Assembly: GCA_945925985.1 (NCBI GenBank)
Contig: CAMELV010000004.1
Coordinates: 124,001-188,000, forward strand
Reading direction: 5' to 3'
DNA from: Comamonas sp. lk
GTDB taxonomy: Bacteria > Pseudomonadota > Gammaproteobacteria > Burkholderiales > Burkholderiaceae_C
DNA: 64,000 nt
Part shown: positions 62,388 to 64,000 of the stretch, piece by piece
Layout: the number at the start of each line of letters is the position of its first letter
Position numbering within the stretch: the stretch's first letter is position 1
The notes under the pieces: generated by a model
What the model saw: the letters and a program-made list of their open reading frames with translations, nothing else
Told to the model about the DNA's origin: nothing
Databases searched by the model: none
Program-made: the position numbers and the translations under genes

Positions 62388-62444
62388 ATAAAACGCAACT
62401 GTGAAAATGGTTGGCAAAAAGAATCAAGTGGCAACCCACTGTGG

Positions 62445-63665
62445 TCAGTTGGCTTTGCCAACCACCAAACGCGCCGATACCGCAGTCGCCAGGGCCGACA
62501 GCGCCAGGCAGGCCCAGATCACCAGGCTGTAACTGCCGGTATGGTCAAACACCAGTCCGGCCAGCACCGGGCCGAGCAGGTTGCCCAAGGCGGCGCCGCT
62601 GTAAAGCATGCCGATGATGCTGGCCACGGCGCGGGCACCAAAGTAATCCATGCACAGGGCCGGCAGCAGGGACACGATGCCGCCATAACTCAGGCCAAAA
62701 CACAGCGCAAACAGCGCAAACAGGGGGTAACTGGCCGCCCCCGCCCAGAGCAGGTAAGTGGCGCCCATGGCGCCCTGCATCAGCACCAGGGTGAGCGTGC
62801 GACCCAGCCGGTCAGCCAGGGCGCCGATGACCAGACGACCCACCAAGCTGCCGATGCCGATCAAGCCCACCAGCCCCACCGCCTGTGCTGTGTCGATACC
62901 TGCGTCACGCGCTGCGGCCGACACATGGGCAAAGGGCACAAACATCGAGGGTGCCGCCAGCACCGCGCCCAGGTACAGCCACCAGAAAGTGCGGCTGTGC
63001 AGCGCCTCGCGCAGGGTGTGGCCGGGTAGCGGCAGTTTGGCGCCGCCGCTGGCGGCCTGGGCTGCGGGGGCGCGGCGCATCAGGGCGGCGCAGCCCAGGC
63101 CCAGCACCAGCACGGCCAGCGCCAGCAGTCGCAGCGCGTCGCGCCACTGCAGCCAGGCAATGGCCCCTGTGGCCAGCAGCGGCACCACCAGCGTGCCGGC
63201 ACCAATGCCAGCGCTGGCAATACCCGCCGCCAGGCCGCGCCGGCGCGTGAACCAGGGCTGCACACAGGCGATGGACGGGGTGTACACCAGCGCAATGCCA
63301 ATACCTATGCCCACGCCGTAGCACAGGTACACCGTCGCCATGGACTGCGCCAGGCTGGTGCCCAGCAGACCGGCCGCAATACAGACCATGCCGCTCATGC
63401 AAACGGCGCGCGGGCCAAACCGGTCTGCCAGCATGCCGCCGCCCACACCCAGCACAAAGTAAATCAGCCCGCACAGGCCAAAGACCAGGGCCACATCGGC
63501 TCGCTGCGCAGAAAATTCGACCGCGAACGACGCAAAGAAGGCCGCAAAGGAATACGACACGCCAAAGATCAGCGCCAGGCTGCCGAAGCAGGCCCAGACC
63601 ACCACCCAGGCGTAGGGCGGTTCCTGCGGAACCTGCGGCGGTGCTGGGGCTGGGGTGTCTGTCAT
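62445..63665 (-). CDS. Major facilitator superfamily transporter (monocarboxylate/OFA-like)
   Basis: This 406-residue membrane protein has about 12 helices, a proline-rich cytoplasmic N-terminus (PAPAPPQVPQEPPYAWVV) and the MFS loop GMLADRFGPRAV after helix 2. The PPYAWVVVWACFG opening and FTRRRGLAAGIASAG are those of monocarboxylate/oxalate-formate-type MFS carriers. Substrate is probably an organic acid; no residue visible settles it. It is divergent from the protease gene at 63736. Confidence 0.88.
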   Translation of the reverse strand: MTDTPAPAPPQVPQEPPYAWVVVWACFGSLALIFGVSYSFAAFFASFAVEFSAQRADVALVFGLCGLIYFVLGVGGGMLADRFGPRAVCMSGMVCIAAGLLGTSLAQSMATVYLCYGVGIGIGIALVYTPSIACVQPWFTRRRGLAAGIASAGIGAGTLVVPLLATGAIAWLQWRDALRLLALAVLVLGLGCAALMRRAPAAQAASGGAKLPLPGHTLREALHSRTFWWLYLGAVLAAPSMFVPFAHVSAAARDAGIDTAQAVGLVGLIGIGSLVGRLVIGALADRLGRTLTLVLMQGAMGATYLLWAGAASYPLFALFALCFGLSYGGIVSLLPALCMDYFGARAVASIIGMLYSGAALGNLLGPVLAGLVFDHTGSYSLVIWACLALSALATAVSARLVVGKAN

Positions 63666-63735
63666 GCCGGCTCAGTCTATCAGGCGGTTTGCGGCAGCCC
63701 GGCCATCTACACTTGAGCCTTTGCCCCCCAGAACC

Positions 63736-64000
63736 ATGACCTACTGCGTCGCCATCAAACTCAAAGCCGGTCTGGTGTTTTTGTCAGATTCCCGCACCAA
63801 CGCCGGGCTGGACCAGATCAGCACATTCCGCAAGATGATCGTCTATGAAAAGCCCGGTGAGCGCTTCATGGTGCTGCTGTCGGCCGGCAACCTGAGCGTG
63901 TCGCAGTCGGTGCGTGAGATCTTGCAGGTGGAGCAACTGCCCGACGCCGAGGGTGGCGAGCCCATCACCATCTGGAACGCGCGCAGTATGTTTGACGCCA
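63736..64000 (+). CDS. Proteasome-type protease, 3' end outside the window
   Basis: The first 88 residues are visible. MTYCVAIKLKAGLVFLSDSRTNAG with later FRKMIVYEKPGERFMVLLSAGNLSVSQ is the start of the bacterial proteasome-type protease (BPH/anbu-like, Ntn-hydrolase fold). Here Thr 2 could act as the N-terminal nucleophile after removal of Met 1. The rest lies beyond 64000. Confidence 0.8.
   Translation, partial: MTYCVAIKLKAGLVFLSDSRTNAGLDQISTFRKMIVYEKPGERFMVLLSAGNLSVSQSVREILQVEQLPDAEGGEPITIWNARSMFDA

Noticed and set aside
62268-63029. 253-codon plus-strand frame antisense to the MFS transporter
   Set aside because: Gln/His/Ala-rich composition without motifs; the transporter on the minus strand has clear helices and MFS loop.

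Overview
The window holds the right-hand part of a large genomic island and the chromosome that flanks it. From about 56.57 kb to the end the DNA is G+C-rich and carries housekeeping and ordinary chromosomal genes: mutS, a toxin-antitoxin pair, a broken carotenoid oxygenase, a DUF2141 lipid-free secreted protein, a Fic protein, an MFS transporter and a proteasome-type protease. Gene content and codon style suggest a betaproteobacterium of the Burkholderiales, probably Comamonadaceae; this is inference, because no rRNA or other marker is present. Everything to the left has lower and more variable G+C and is accessory. A tyrosine recombinase gene sits directly beside mutS and marks the island's right end. 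The left end lies outside the window.

Region 1 (1-17.2 kb, plus strand) is a BREX type 3-like anti-phage operon: a BrxC/DUF6079-type protein (5' end outside the window), a DNA methyltransferase (PglXI position), an SNF2-family helicase (BrxHII position), PglZ and a BrxA-like protein. Between BrxC and the methyltransferase sits a tightly coupled four-gene cassette: SIR2, HerA, a putative nuclease and an SfsA-like nuclease. Region 2 (17.2-23.9 kb) looks like a plasmid-type maintenance module: a KfrA-like coiled-coil DNA-binding protein with ten 8-bp tandem repeats in its promoter, a compact family A polymerase, a Lon-like AAA ATPase and several unknown proteins.

Region 3 (24.3-26.2 kb, minus) is a two-gene CBASS locus: a SLATT membrane effector and a CD-NTase fused to an AGS-C sensor. 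Region 4 (26.6-30.3 kb, minus) is a mobilisation operon (MOBP relaxase and two accessory proteins) behind a recognisable oriT. Region 5 (30.3-41.6 kb, minus) is a WYL regulator followed by a 2529-residue protein with two GHKL/sacsin-like ATPase modules and an SNF2 helicase translationally coupled to it. I do not recognise this pair as a described system, and it is the best candidate here for a new one.

Region 6 (41.8-50.3 kb, plus) carries a RecB-like/RNase H-like/SF1 helicase fusion, an HNH endonuclease, a second WYL regulator, a DUF2130 coiled-coil protein and a DUF4258-like protein. Three near-identical 25-bp inverted repeats lie in front of three of these genes and look like the operators of one WYL-controlled regulon. 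Region 7 (50.3-56.4 kb) holds a soluble VirD4/TraD-like coupling ATPase, a ClpP-like protease, a DNA-binding protein and the integrase.

Taken together, this is probably an integrative mobilisable element. It has its own oriT, relaxase, coupling-type ATPase, replication/partition-like genes and integrase, but no type IV secretion channel is visible. Its cargo is several anti-phage loci.
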